The notes below the pieces were generated by a model. The model saw only the letters and a list, made by a program, of their open reading frames with translations, had not been told where the DNA came from and did not search any database. A stretch of DNA of 64,000 bases from Undibacterium sp. CCC3.4. Its GTDB lineage: Bacteria > Pseudomonadota > Gammaproteobacteria > Burkholderiales > Burkholderiaceae_D. Location: the NCBI RefSeq assembly GCF_034347425.1, contig NZ_CP133779.1, positions 3,782,001-3,846,000 of the forward strand. Direction: 5' to 3'. A program made the translations under genes and the position numbers. Positions within the stretch are counted from its first letter, which is position 1; the number at the start of each line of letters is the position of its first letter. Below are positions 14,598 to 24,965 of this stretch, one piece after another.

Positions 14598-14662
14598 ACA
14601 ACTGGTGCCATTCCGGCGCCGCAGCAAGGCTTTTATTTTTAACATTTTTCGAAAAAATTATC

Positions 14663-15490
14663 ATGACACAACAATTAGAGCAAATCATTGACCAAGCTTG
14701 GGAACAACGTGCCGAGTTGACGCCAAAAGCAGCACCAGCCGACATCCGCGCTGCCGTGGCACAGGTTCTGACCGGTCTCGATAATGGCACGCTGCGCGTA
14801 GCGCAGAAGATAGACGGCAGTTGGCACGTCAATCAATGGATCAAGAAAGCCGTGCTGCTGTCGTTCCGCTTGGAAGAAAATATTTGCATGCCGTCCGGCG
14901 AGCATATGCAATTTTTCGATAAAGTGCCAAGCAAGTTTGCCAATTACACCGCGGCCGACTTCGCTGCCGGCGGTTTCCGCGTGGTGCCACCGGCCGTCGC
15001 ACGTCGCGGCAGTTTCATCGCTAAAAACGTTGTGCTCATGCCTTCGTATGTCAACATCGGTGCGTATGTCGATGAAGGCGCGATGGTTGATACCTGGGCG
15101 ACCGTCGGTTCTTGCGCACAGATTGGCAAAAATGTACATTTGTCCGGCGGCGTCGGCATTGGTGGCGTTCTTGAACCGATGCAAGCCAACCCGACCATCA
15201 TCGAAGACAATTGCTTCATCGGTGCGCGCTCGGAAATCGTCGAAGGTGTCATCGTCGAAGAAAACTCGGTGATTTCCATGGGTGTGTATATCGGCCAATC
15301 GACCAAAATTTATGATCGCGCCACTGGCGAAGTCAGCTATGGCCGCATCCCTTCCGGCTCGGTGGTGGTGTCGGGTAATTTGCCGTCGGCCGATGGCAGC
15401 CACAGCTTGTACTGCGCCGTCATCGTGAAACGCGTGGATGCGCAGACGCGCTCCAAAACCAGTATCAATGAATTGCTGCGCGGCGTATAA
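14663..15490 (+). CDS. dapD: Tetrahydrodipicolinate N-succinyltransferase
   Basis: Transfers succinyl from succinyl-CoA to tetrahydrodipicolinate, the committing step of the succinylase lysine pathway; a trimer with a left-handed beta helix. ATG at 14663 gives 275 residues, the usual length; the frame is open upstream but family alignment begins at [13 protein letters not shown]. Hexapeptide-repeat character is visible in the middle ([30 protein letters not shown]). The DapD C-terminal region contains [16 protein letters not shown]. Lies 65 bases after dapC. Confidence 0.96.
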   Translation: MTQQLEQIIDQAWEQRAELTPKAAPADIRAAVAQVLTGLDNGTLRVAQKIDGSWHVNQWIKKAVLLSFRLEENICMPSGEHMQFFDKVPSKFANYTAADFAAGGFRVVPPAVARRGSFIAKNVVLMPSYVNIGAYVDEGAMVDTWATVGSCAQIGKNVHLSGGVGIGGVLEPMQANPTIIEDNCFIGARSEIVEGVIVEENSVISMGVYIGQSTKIYDRATGEVSYGRIPSGSVVVSGNLPSADGSHSLYCAVIVKRVDAQTRSKTSINELLRGV

Positions 15491-15551
15491 GTCGCTCACC
15501 TTGTAATACGCGGATACTTTTACTCATTGCCCCACGTGGGCGCAAGGAACG

Positions 15552-16697
15552 ATGATGGCGGCAATGGAACGTTTGTTTCAGTTAATGAAAGAAAAACACG
15601 CATCCGATATGTTTTTCGCCACAAATTCGCCTGTCCATCTTAAGATTAACGGCAATCTTTTGCCGATCAATCAACAAAGAATGGATCAGGCGAATATTTT
15701 TTCCTTGCTGAGCGAAGTAGTTTCGCCTGAGCATCTGGAAGTATTAGAACGCGAAAATGAGCTCAACATCGGCATCGGCGCGCCCGGCATCGGGCGCTTC
15801 CGTTTGTCGGCATTTCGCCAACGCGGCACAATTTCGGCAGTGTTTCGCTTCGTGCCCGGCGATATTCCCAAGCTCAGTACCTTGAACTTGCCGCCTATCA
15901 TGTCTGAACTGATCATGGAAAAGCGCGGCCTGATCTTGGTGGTCGGCGCGACCGGTTCGGGTAAATCAACCACCATCGCCTCCATGCTCGACCATCGCAA
16001 CGAGGTGCGCACCGGCCATATCTTGACGCTGGAAGACCCGATCGAGTACCTGTTCCGCAGCAAGAAATCAATTGTTAATCAACGCGAAATCGGCAGCGAT
16101 TCCGAGAGTTTGAAAACAGCACTGAAAAATTCGCTGCGCCAAGCGCCAGACTGCATACTCATCGGTGAAATCCGCGATCTCGAGACCATGATGGCCGCCA
16201 TCGCCTACGCCCAATCAGGGCATCTGGTGTTGGCAACCTTGCATGCGAATAATAGTTACCAAGCACTCAACCGTATCATCAGCTTTTTCCCTATGGAAAA
16301 TCGGACTGCCTTGCTGTTGGATTTGTCTTCGTCGATACGCGCCATCGTTTCTCAGCGTCTGATCCGTTCCATCGATGGCAAGCGTTGTCCAGCGATCGAA
16401 ATCATGCTCAACACGCGGTATGTATCGGAATTGATCGAACAAGGCGATATTTTTCAGATCAAGGAAGCGATAGAAAAGAGTTTATCGCCAGGATCACAAA
16501 CCTTCGAACGCGCTTTGATGAATTTGATCAAAGATGGCTTGATCACGAAAGAAGAAGGCTTGGCCAACGCCGACTCGGCCAACAACCTGCTGTGGCTGCT
16601 CAATAATGAAGCGGCTAGCAGTTTGGCACCACTGCCAGTGGCGGAACCGGATCTGAAAGAAGAAGCCTCATTTACCGAATTCACTTTAAATCTTTAA
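15552..16697 (+). CDS. pilU: Type IV pilus retraction ATPase, PilT/PilU family
   Basis: Hexameric cytoplasmic ATPase that helps retract type IV pili. 381 residues: an N-terminal PAS-like domain (about 5-100), then the secretion ATPase core with Walker A GATGSGKST (132-140), Asp box LEDPIEY, Walker B ILIGEIRD (203-210) and His box HLVLATLHANN. The C-terminal extension after the core is PilU-like rather than PilT-like. AAGGA lies just upstream of the chosen ATG at 15552; ATGs at 15555 and 15564 are alternatives. The location between dapD and dapE is a known Burkholderiales arrangement and is no sign of a pilus operon here. Confidence 0.88.
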   Translation: MMAAMERLFQLMKEKHASDMFFATNSPVHLKINGNLLPINQQRMDQANIFSLLSEVVSPEHLEVLERENELNIGIGAPGIGRFRLSAFRQRGTISAVFRFVPGDIPKLSTLNLPPIMSELIMEKRGLILVVGATGSGKSTTIASMLDHRNEVRTGHILTLEDPIEYLFRSKKSIVNQREIGSDSESLKTALKNSLRQAPDCILIGEIRDLETMMAAIAYAQSGHLVLATLHANNSYQALNRIISFFPMENRTALLLDLSSSIRAIVSQRLIRSIDGKRCPAIEIMLNTRYVSELIEQGDIFQIKEAIEKSLSPGSQTFERALMNLIKDGLITKEEGLANADSANNLLWLLNNEAASSLAPLPVAEPDLKEEASFTEFTLNL

Positions 16698-16699
16698 CC

Positions 16700-18222
<1,523 letters not shown>

Positions 18223-18229
18223 GCCCGAC

Positions 18230-19132
18230 ATGACGACCCCTGCAACGACTTTCCAAACCCCGCGCGATTTACTGCGCTATGCGGTGACCCGGTTTACCGA
18301 AGAAAAACTATTTTTCGGTCATGGCAGCGCGAATGCGCTCGACGAAGCCGCCTACCTGATTCTGCACACGCTGAAACTGCCACTCGATAAAATCGAGCCG
18401 TTTTTCGATGCCAGACTGCTGAACCAAGAAATCGACGCCGTCTTGCGCGTAATTGAACGACGCGCTTCGGATCGCGTACCGGCCGCCTACATTACTAACG
18501 AAGCTTGGCTGGGCAGCTATAACTTTTACGTCGACGAACGCGTCATCGTGCCGCGCTCGTTCATCGCCGAACTGATCCCTGAGCATTTCTCGCCTTGGGT
18601 CAGCGACCCCGATGACATCAACAACATTCTCGAACTGTGTACTGGCTCCGGCTGTCTGCCGATTATGTTGGCCGATATGTTTGCCCATGCCCATGTCGAC
18701 ACCGTCGATATTTCCGAAGATGCGCTGGCAGTGGCACGGCGCAATGTCGCCACCTATGAACTTGCAGACCGCATCAGCTTGATCGCGTCTGACCTGTACA
18801 CCAATGTACCAGACAAAAAATACGATCTGATCATCACCAATCCACCCTACGTGAATACCAATTCGATGGGGAAATTGCCAAAAGAATACTTACACGAGCC
18901 GCAGATTGCGCTGGCCGGTGGCGAGGATGGGATGGACTTAGTGCGACGCATCGTCGCCGGGGCGGCCGAGCGTCTGACGCCAAATGGCTATCTGATGGTG
19001 GAAATCGGCAACGAACGCGCGTTTGCCGAAGCCGCCTTCCCCGAATTAAACCTGACTTGGCTCTCTACCAGCGCCGGTGACGACATGGTTTTTCTAGTCG
19101 AAGCAAGCCAATTAGCCGCGTTCCGCGCATAA
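18230..19132 (+). CDS. prmB: Ribosomal protein L3 glutamine methyltransferase
   Basis: N5-glutamine methyltransferase acting on ribosomal protein L3. ATG at 18230, seven bases after the dapE stop, gives 300 residues; longer starts would run back inside dapE. The class I methyltransferase motif I is ELCTGSGCLPI (135-145) and the catalytic NPPY is at 204-207. The N-terminal helical domain (about 5-105) and the segment SYNFYVDERVIVPRSFIAEL are PrmB-like and distinguish it from PrmC. Last gene of the dap operon. Confidence 0.93.
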   Translation: MTTPATTFQTPRDLLRYAVTRFTEEKLFFGHGSANALDEAAYLILHTLKLPLDKIEPFFDARLLNQEIDAVLRVIERRASDRVPAAYITNEAWLGSYNFYVDERVIVPRSFIAELIPEHFSPWVSDPDDINNILELCTGSGCLPIMLADMFAHAHVDTVDISEDALAVARRNVATYELADRISLIASDLYTNVPDKKYDLIITNPPYVNTNSMGKLPKEYLHEPQIALAGGEDGMDLVRRIVAGAAERLTPNGYLMVEIGNERAFAEAAFPELNLTWLSTSAGDDMVFLVEASQLAAFRA

Positions 19133-19150
19133 GCTGTAAAATTGTAGTAC

Positions 19151-19186
19151 AACGGGCAAACGCATGCTTTGCCCGTTTTTTATTTT
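19151..19186 (+). terminator. Intrinsic terminator of the dap operon
   Basis: Stem aacgggcaaa (19151-19160) pairs with tttgcccgtt (19168-19177), with a 7-base loop, followed directly by a T-rich run. It lies 19 bases after the prmB stop. Confidence 0.85.
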
Positions 19187-19256
19187 CATGCTACCGATTC
19201 ACGGTGGGCCACCGCAGCAAATGCGCCGCCCTGCCACCCTCTTTTTTTAAGCTCAT

Positions 19257-21245
19257 ATGATACGTTTGCAACAAGTCGTCCTCGCCCGTGGCATCAAGCC
19301 TTTATTCGACAGCGTCGATGTCACCCTCAATCCTGGCGATAAAATCGGCTTGATCGGCTCCAATGGTGCCGGTAAATCCAGTCTGTTCGCAATGTTGCGC
19401 GGCGAATTGCATCCGGATCAAGGCAGCATAGAATTCCCAGCCAAGTGGCAACTCGCCCATGTGGCCCAAGAAACCCCGGCGCTCGATCGCTCGGCCATCG
19501 ATTACGCCATCGATGGCGACGTCACCCTGCGCCGCCTCGAAGCTGAATTGACGGCACTCGAAGCGCAAGAAGAAACTTATGAAAACGGCATCGCCATCGG
19601 CGAGCTGTATGGCCACTTGGCCGATGCCGACGCTTACACGGTACGTTCGCGCGCCGAACAATTATTGATAGGTTTGGGCTTTCAGCTCGACCATATCGAC
19701 CGTCCTATCGCCAGCTTCTCCGGCGGTTGGCGCATGCGCCTGAATCTGGCGCAAGCGCTGATGTGCAAATCTGATCTCTTGCTGCTCGATGAACCCACCA
19801 ACCATCTCGATCTCGATGCCATCATCTGGCTGGAAGACTGGCTCAAACGCTATGCCGGCACCCTGATCATCGTTTCCCATGATCGCGACTTCCTCGATGG
19901 CGTCACCAATGTCATCGTCCACATCGATGAACGCAAGCTCAAACGCTATTCCGGCAATTATTCCGCCTTCGAACGCCAACGTGCTGCGCAACTGATACTG
20001 GCCGCCGGCACGATAGAAAAGCAAAACCGCAAACGCGCCCATTTGGAATCGTTCATCAGCCGTTTCGCCGCCAAAGCCTCGAAAGCCAAGCAAGCGCAAA
20101 GCCGTATCAAAGCCTTGGCACGCATGGAAGAGTTGGCCCCGCTGCGGGCCGCTGCCGAATTTTCTTTCGAGTTCCGCGAACCGCTGAGCGCCCCCAATCC
20201 TATGCTGGTGATGGAAGATGTCGATTGCGGCTATCGGGTCGAATCGGCCACCGATCACAGTTTCACTGAACGCCGCATCGTTGGCGATGTTAAATTTTCG
20301 CTGCAAATCGGCCAACGTATCGGTCTCTTGGGTGTCAATGGCGCCGGCAAATCGACCTTGATCAAAACCATCGTCGGCGACATCGCCCCGCTGTCAGGCG
20401 TGATGCAGACCGGCAAAGGCTTGTCGATCGGTTACTTTGCCCAGCACCAGGTAGAAATGCTGCGCCATAATGAATCGCCTTTGTGGCATTTGGCGCATAT
20501 CGCACCGAATGTGCGCGAACAAGAACTGCGCAATTTCCTCGGCGGCTTCAACTTCCCTGGCACCATGGTAACGAGCCCGATCGCGCCCTTCTCCGGTGGC
20601 GAAAAAGCCCGTCTGGCACTGGCGATGATCGTCTGGCAACGCCCTAACCTGCTGCTGCTTGATGAGCCGACCAACCATCTCGATCTCGAAACGCGCGAAG
20701 CACTGACCGATGCGCTGGCACAGTTTGAAGGTACCTTGGTGGTGGTCTCGCATGATCGCCATTTGCTGCGCGCCACCACTGATGAATTCATCATCGTCGC
20801 CGATGGCAAGCTGATGCCATTTGACGGCGATCTCGACGATTATAAAGATTGGCTGTTCAAAAACAAATTGCAAAAAGACGCGACGCCAGCGCTGCCGCCA
20901 AAAAGCAAGGCCAAGGAAGACAGCCTGCCGCTGGCGAAGACGATTCCTGTTGCCAAAGTCGATGACAAAGAACAACGCAAGCGTGACGCCGACGAACGTC
21001 AGCGTTTGGCTGCAGCACGCAAGCCGATAGAAACACGCATCAAACGTTTGGAAGAAGAGTTAGCCAAGCTCAATGCAAAAAAACAAGCGCTGGCCATCGC
21101 ACTCGAAGAGAGCAGCATTTACAACGATGAAAACAAAGAAAAACTCAAGGCACTGCTGCTCGACCAAGCCTATTTGGTGAAAGAGCTCAACAGTACCGAA
21201 GCCGATTGGCTTGAGCAACAAGAGTATTTGGAAGCGGTCAGTTAA
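19257..21245 (+). CDS. yheS: ABC-F family ATPase, YheS type
   Basis: Soluble twin-ATPase of the ABC-F family; these proteins bind the ribosome E site and relieve stalled translation, and no membrane domain is present. 662 residues. First cassette: Walker A GSNGAGKSS at 34-42, signature FSGGWRMRLNLAQAL, Walker B LLLLDEPTNHLDLDA. Second cassette: GVNGAGKST, FSGGEKARLALAM, LLLLDEPTNHLDLET. A basic inter-domain linker and a charged coiled-coil C-terminal extension (about 545-660) match YheS of E. coli, which it resembles throughout, including GSWQLA-like and QETPAL segments early in the protein. Flanked by terminators on both sides, so probably monocistronic. Confidence 0.9.
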   Translation: MIRLQQVVLARGIKPLFDSVDVTLNPGDKIGLIGSNGAGKSSLFAMLRGELHPDQGSIEFPAKWQLAHVAQETPALDRSAIDYAIDGDVTLRRLEAELTALEAQEETYENGIAIGELYGHLADADAYTVRSRAEQLLIGLGFQLDHIDRPIASFSGGWRMRLNLAQALMCKSDLLLLDEPTNHLDLDAIIWLEDWLKRYAGTLIIVSHDRDFLDGVTNVIVHIDERKLKRYSGNYSAFERQRAAQLILAAGTIEKQNRKRAHLESFISRFAAKASKAKQAQSRIKALARMEELAPLRAAAEFSFEFREPLSAPNPMLVMEDVDCGYRVESATDHSFTERRIVGDVKFSLQIGQRIGLLGVNGAGKSTLIKTIVGDIAPLSGVMQTGKGLSIGYFAQHQVEMLRHNESPLWHLAHIAPNVREQELRNFLGGFNFPGTMVTSPIAPFSGGEKARLALAMIVWQRPNLLLLDEPTNHLDLETREALTDALAQFEGTLVVVSHDRHLLRATTDEFIIVADGKLMPFDGDLDDYKDWLFKNKLQKDATPALPPKSKAKEDSLPLAKTIPVAKVDDKEQRKRDADERQRLAAARKPIETRIKRLEEELAKLNAKKQALAIALEESSIYNDENKEKLKALLLDQAYLVKELNSTEADWLEQQEYLEAVS

Positions 21246-21263
21246 TTCGGCACCGCGCCTTGC

Positions 21264-21303
21264 AAAAAAAAAGCTGCCAGCGAAAATTGGCAGCTTTTTT
21301 TAA
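21264..21303. terminator. Bidirectional intrinsic terminator between yheS and the nitroreductase gene
   Basis: Inverted arms aagctgccag (21271-21280) and the complementary segment at 21287-21296 are flanked by an A-run on the left and a T-run on the right, so it can serve both convergent genes. Confidence 0.82.
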
Positions 21304-21317
21304 TGTATCGTGCGAAA

Positions 21318-21956
21318 TTACTTCACTTCAGAAATAAATTCCGGATTTTCACGACGCACTTTTTTCAAGCTCACCAACCAATCCTTATCTTCTTCGCGAT
21401 AGCCCAAAGGCAGTATCACGACACTGCGCAAGCCACGTGCACGCAAATTCAAAATTTCATCGAGCGCAGCCGGGTCGAAGCCTTCCATTGGCGTCGAATC
21501 GACTTCTTCCGCGGCGGCGGCGATGAGCGCGGTACCGAGACCGATATACGCTTGACGGGCAGCATGTTGGTAGTTCACTTCGGCGTCACGTGTTGGATAA
21601 TTTGCCAACAGCATGGCGCGATAATTTTCCCAACCTTCATTTTTGAAACCACGAACTTCATTGGTCAGATCAAACATGTGATTGATGCGTTCGGCCGTGT
21701 AATTATCCCATGCAGCAAATACCAGCACATGCGAGGCATCGGTGATCTGCGCTTGGTTCCAAGCGATCGGTTTAATACGCTCACGCACCTCGGCATTGGT
21801 GACGACGATGACTTCATACGGCTGCAAGCCGCTGGAAGTGGCAGTCAGACGTATGGCTTCAAGAATACGTGCCAATTTTTCCTCGGGAACAGCCTTGGCC
21901 GGGTTCATCTTTTTGGTGGCGTAGCGCCATTTCAATGCCTGAATTAAATCGCTCAT
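21318..21956 (-). CDS. Nitroreductase-family NAD(P)H oxidoreductase (NfsB-like)
   Basis: FMN-dependent oxidoreductase of the nitroreductase family, 212 residues. The N-terminus (ALKWRYATKKMNP) carries the arginine and lysine that contact FMN phosphate. The middle motif LTATSSGLQPYEVIVV and the C-terminal VVILPLGYREED fit the NfsB/dihydropteridine-reductase group. The physiological substrate (quinones, nitro compounds) cannot be read from sequence. Convergent with yheS and transcribed alone. Confidence 0.87.
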   Translation of the reverse strand: MSDLIQALKWRYATKKMNPAKAVPEEKLARILEAIRLTATSSGLQPYEVIVVTNAEVRERIKPIAWNQAQITDASHVLVFAAWDNYTAERINHMFDLTNEVRGFKNEGWENYRAMLLANYPTRDAEVNYQHAARQAYIGLGTALIAAAAEEVDSTPMEGFDPAALDEILNLRARGLRSVVILPLGYREEDKDWLVSLKKVRRENPEFISEVK

Positions 21957-22023
21957 GAAAACCTTTCTAGGTGAGATAAATTGATGCCAGTGCGGCGCAG
22001 TGGCAAAGGGTACTGCAAAAACA

Positions 22024-23316
22024 TTATGTTGCTGGTGCTGGGCTTATTGCTGCCCACTGTTTGCCATCAATACGCAAGACCATGACGGCGGCGATCAGAC
22101 AAGCGGCCCCCATCAACATCGATGACAGCGTGTAACTACCCAAACTGTTACGCATGAACCCAGCCAGCATGGTGGCGCTGGCTGCGCCCAATTGGTGCCC
22201 AACAACAACCCAACCAAACACGATCGGTGCTGCCGCGCGGCCGAATACATCATTGGCCAGACGCACAGTCGGTGGCACAGTAGCGATCCAATCCAAGCCG
22301 TAAATAATAGCGAATATCGGCAAACCGAAATAACTCAAACCGAAAGCTTGCGGCAGAAAAATCAAAGCCACACCACGCAAGCCGTAATACCAGAACAACA
22401 ATACGCGTGGATTATACCGATCCGACAACCAGCCCGACAGCGTGGTGCCGACTAAATCGAGTATGCCCATACTGGCCAAAATTGCCGCGCCACCGACGGC
22501 TAAAATGCCATAGTCGCTGCACATGGCAATGAAATGCGAGCCGATGTAACCATTGGTACTCATGCCACAGACAAAGAAACTGAAAAACAGCAGCCAGAAA
22601 TCGCGGACTTTGACTGCTTGCTTCAGGGAATTGATCGCAATCGCAAATGGATTAGCCTTGCTGATTACATCAGGCGGCAACTCTTCGCTCTGTCCATAGC
22701 GCTGCAAACCGAGATCCTGCGGACGCTCCGGCAACAGCAAGGCGACCACAGGAATCGCCGTCGCCGCCACCGCGGCTACCATCAAGGCCACCGGACGCCA
22801 GCCGTATTGCCCAACCACATACGCCATCAGCGGTAAAAATACCATCTGTCCGGTTGCCGCACTGGCAGTCAGCAAACCCATCGCCAAACCGCGGCGCGTC
22901 TCAAACCAGCGCCCAACGATCGTCGCTGCCAAGGTATTGGCGACCACGCCGCTGGCAGCACCGACCACCACACCCCAAGCCAGCATCATATGCCAAGGCA
23001 AAGTCATGAAGGTACTCAAGAGTGTGCCGAGCGCCAACAGACTGATGGCACCGAGCACCATCGGCCGTATGCCATAGCGCTGCATGAAGGCGGCAGAAAA
23101 CGGCCCGACCAAACCATAAAGCGCAATATTGACCGAGATGACGAAGGAAATCGTCGTGCGACTCCAGCCGAATTCATGCTCCAGTGGCAAAATCATCACC
23201 GCTGGTGTGGCGCGGATACCGGCGGCCGCGAGCAAGACCAGAAAGACCGTTGCCACCACAATCCAAGCATAGCTGAAGCGAGTGCGTGCCGCGATGGCCA
23301 GCCGTAGTTTATTCAT
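22024..23316 (-). CDS. MFS transporter, probable MarR-controlled exporter
   Basis: Membrane protein of 430 residues with about 12 hydrophobic helices and weak MFS motifs (RYGIRPMVLGA after helix 2; DRYNPRVLLFW in the second half). The type resembles oxalate/monocarboxylate-like MFS members (helix VFLVLLAAAGIRATPAVMILPLEHEFGWSR), but the substrate is unknown. ATG at 23316 is preferred: it overlaps the end of the marR gene by eight bases with GGAA a short way upstream. An ATG at 23337 in frame lacks a ribosome site. Coupling to the MarR gene suggests substrate-induced expression. Confidence 0.83.
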   Translation of the reverse strand: MNKLRLAIAARTRFSYAWIVVATVFLVLLAAAGIRATPAVMILPLEHEFGWSRTTISFVISVNIALYGLVGPFSAAFMQRYGIRPMVLGAISLLALGTLLSTFMTLPWHMMLAWGVVVGAASGVVANTLAATIVGRWFETRRGLAMGLLTASAATGQMVFLPLMAYVVGQYGWRPVALMVAAVAATAIPVVALLLPERPQDLGLQRYGQSEELPPDVISKANPFAIAINSLKQAVKVRDFWLLFFSFFVCGMSTNGYIGSHFIAMCSDYGILAVGGAAILASMGILDLVGTTLSGWLSDRYNPRVLLFWYYGLRGVALIFLPQAFGLSYFGLPIFAIIYGLDWIATVPPTVRLANDVFGRAAAPIVFGWVVVGHQLGAASATMLAGFMRNSLGSYTLSSMLMGAACLIAAVMVLRIDGKQWAAISPAPAT

Positions 23317-23761
23317 GGACAATTCCGGTAAAGGCATCGAGTTGGCTATTGGCGCTACCGATTACCTCGGCCAATTGCAAGTGTTGGGCTTCACCCATGA
23401 GCGCAATAATATGGGCTTGGGCGGCATGCCAGCGCGGTTCGCACGCGGCGCGTTTGCTCTCACCCGTAGCGGTCAAGACGACGCCGAATGAACGCTTGCT
23501 CACTAATTGCGCCAGCGGCAGGTCAACGGTGGCAATCCAGCCGATGGCGATCAAGGGTTTCAGATTGCGACTGAGAGTGCTACGGTCCATGTCGAGTAAC
23601 TGGGCCAAGGGAATCACCCCGATCGGTCCGATCCGACCTATTTTAGCCAGCAAGGCGTATTGCCCTATGCTCACTTCTTGGCTGGCCAAGTAATGATCAT
23701 AAATCGCCGTGACCTTGCGGGTAAGTTGGCGTAGCTTGGAACAAGTGCATAAGCTGTGCAT
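23309..23761 (-). CDS. MarR-family transcriptional regulator
   Basis: 150 residues forming a winged-helix regulator: helix SIGQYALLAKIGRIGP, recognition region PLAQLLDMDRSTLSRNLKPL (about 50-70), wing around 75-90. Such proteins bind as dimers to short palindromes and release them when a ligand binds. A 13-bp inverted repeat 16 bases upstream of the ATG is a candidate operator. The gene overlaps the start of the MFS gene, so both are probably repressed by this protein. Confidence 0.87.
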   Translation of the reverse strand: MHSLCTCSKLRQLTRKVTAIYDHYLASQEVSIGQYALLAKIGRIGPIGVIPLAQLLDMDRSTLSRNLKPLIAIGWIATVDLPLAQLVSKRSFGVVLTATGESKRAACEPRWHAAQAHIIALMGEAQHLQLAEVIGSANSQLDAFTGIVHE

Positions 23762-23776
23762 CTTGGGCGGCTTTCT

Positions 23777-23806
23777 CTATGTATATGCAAAGATGCATAT
23801 GCATAG
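23777..23806 (-). promoter_or_regulatory. Candidate MarR operator
   Basis: Arms at 23777-23789 (ctatgtatatgca) and 23794-23806 (tgcatatgcatag) are inverted with one mismatch and a 4-base spacer. The site lies 16-45 bases upstream of the marR start, where it would cover the promoter or the transcript start. Regulation by the adjacent MarR protein is inferred from position and symmetry. Confidence 0.5.
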
Positions 23807-23875
23807 TACGGCAAAGCAAACGCCCTGTCAAAAGTAATCGCGTCTGTTTGCTCCATCGCCGACTGGTCAGCCGCT

Positions 23876-24799
23876 TCAATAACGCTCTGGAAAATGCTCG
23901 GAAAAATCAGGGTAGGCCAACCTGGCCCCTTCGGAAAATTCGACCACACGCGCATGCCAGGATTGCTGCTGTTGCTCGGTTTGCGCAGTCGAGCGCAACC
24001 ATTTCAGCACTTCGTATGACTGCACAAGTCTGTATCGAGTCCGTGCTGGCCCAGCATCGGCTGGCGACGACATCTGACTCAAATGAAGAATCAACATCAA
24101 GCGCTGCTGGCGCACGGTCTGACGCGCGGTATCGAGCACATCGGCAATAATCGGGCTGCGCAAGCCAACATTGAGATCCGTCAAGCTCGCTATATCCGCT
24201 TCGGCGCGCCTGAGTGCCCCCGATTCGGCAGCCACAGGAAGGGCCACCTCACGGGCGAGCAGGTAGGCATAGTTGCGACGCAATTGTAGCAAGATCGAAG
24301 AAAATGGTTGCGCCGCCAAGGTATATTCATTCAGCGCATCGCGGCACAATTCGGGCGTCAGCGCCTCGTTCAACATCAGCACATTGCGAGCAAAATCATA
24401 CCGCGCCAGCTCCCCCAAGTCTTCTGCCAGCGCCGGCGCACAGACCGCAGCGATACGCTGCATCAGGGTCTGGAATTGCGTCAAATTTTGCGGCCTGACG
24501 GCAAAACTCAAATATAACTCATGTAATGCCACCTGCTGTGGTGGCAAGCTGGCTGGACGCGCCTCCACTAGCCGAGGAGATAGATTGCCATTGAGATCAA
24601 TCACAATGTCGAGCGTCGGCGCTGGATCAGCAGAAGGCGAAACAGCTGCCGATACATTACTGGCATGCCTGAGTTGCTGCATAGTATGATCGATAGCGGC
24701 TAGCAAGCGGCTGGCGTGGTGTAGCGGGGAGGTGGCCGCGCTGGAAGAAAGAGGGCTGGGCATAGCAAACTCGCACAAAAGGCTAGGATGAGTTGTCAT
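23876..24799 (-). CDS. Unrecognised protein, predominantly helical
   Basis: 307 residues, no family recognised. The N-terminus is rich in Ser, Ala and Pro (about 12-70) with no signal peptide; residues 85-300 are predicted mainly helical (for example LHELYLSFAVRP, LMQRIAAVCAPALAEDLGELARYDFA, IIADVLDTARQTVRQQRLMLILHLSQ). No membrane segment or catalytic motif is seen. An in-frame ATG at 24763 could also be the start. It lies upstream of the marR gene on the same strand and is divergent from the flavin oxidoreductase. The disordered N-terminus plus helical body would suit a secreted effector, a chaperone or a structural protein; nothing distinguishes these. Confidence 0.65.
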   Translation of the reverse strand: MTTHPSLLCEFAMPSPLSSSAATSPLHHASRLLAAIDHTMQQLRHASNVSAAVSPSADPAPTLDIVIDLNGNLSPRLVEARPASLPPQQVALHELYLSFAVRPQNLTQFQTLMQRIAAVCAPALAEDLGELARYDFARNVLMLNEALTPELCRDALNEYTLAAQPFSSILLQLRRNYAYLLAREVALPVAAESGALRRAEADIASLTDLNVGLRSPIIADVLDTARQTVRQQRLMLILHLSQMSSPADAGPARTRYRLVQSYEVLKWLRSTAQTEQQQQSWHARVVEFSEGARLAYPDFSEHFPERY

Positions 24800-24965
24800 C
24801 AGGAAATACTAATTTCTCACAACAGTCCTATCCACCACTTTCAAATTTCGACCATTTTGGCACCGCCGTATCGAAGCTTGGCGCGACGTCAAAATAGTGC
24901 GCCGATCGGTTTGGCGAATATCGTTTATGATCATGCGCATTCCTTCCCTTACCTGAAAGACCAGC

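Noticed and set aside
15552..16697. Type IV pilus gene taken as a sign of a pilus locus
   Set aside because: The flanking genes are all lysine biosynthesis and translation genes, and pilU is commonly found isolated here in Burkholderiales.
24851..24898. Imperfect repeat accattttg/caaaatagt in the divergent gap before the flavin oxidoreductase gene
   Set aside because: Nine-base arms with a mismatch and a 30-base spacer are within chance expectation.
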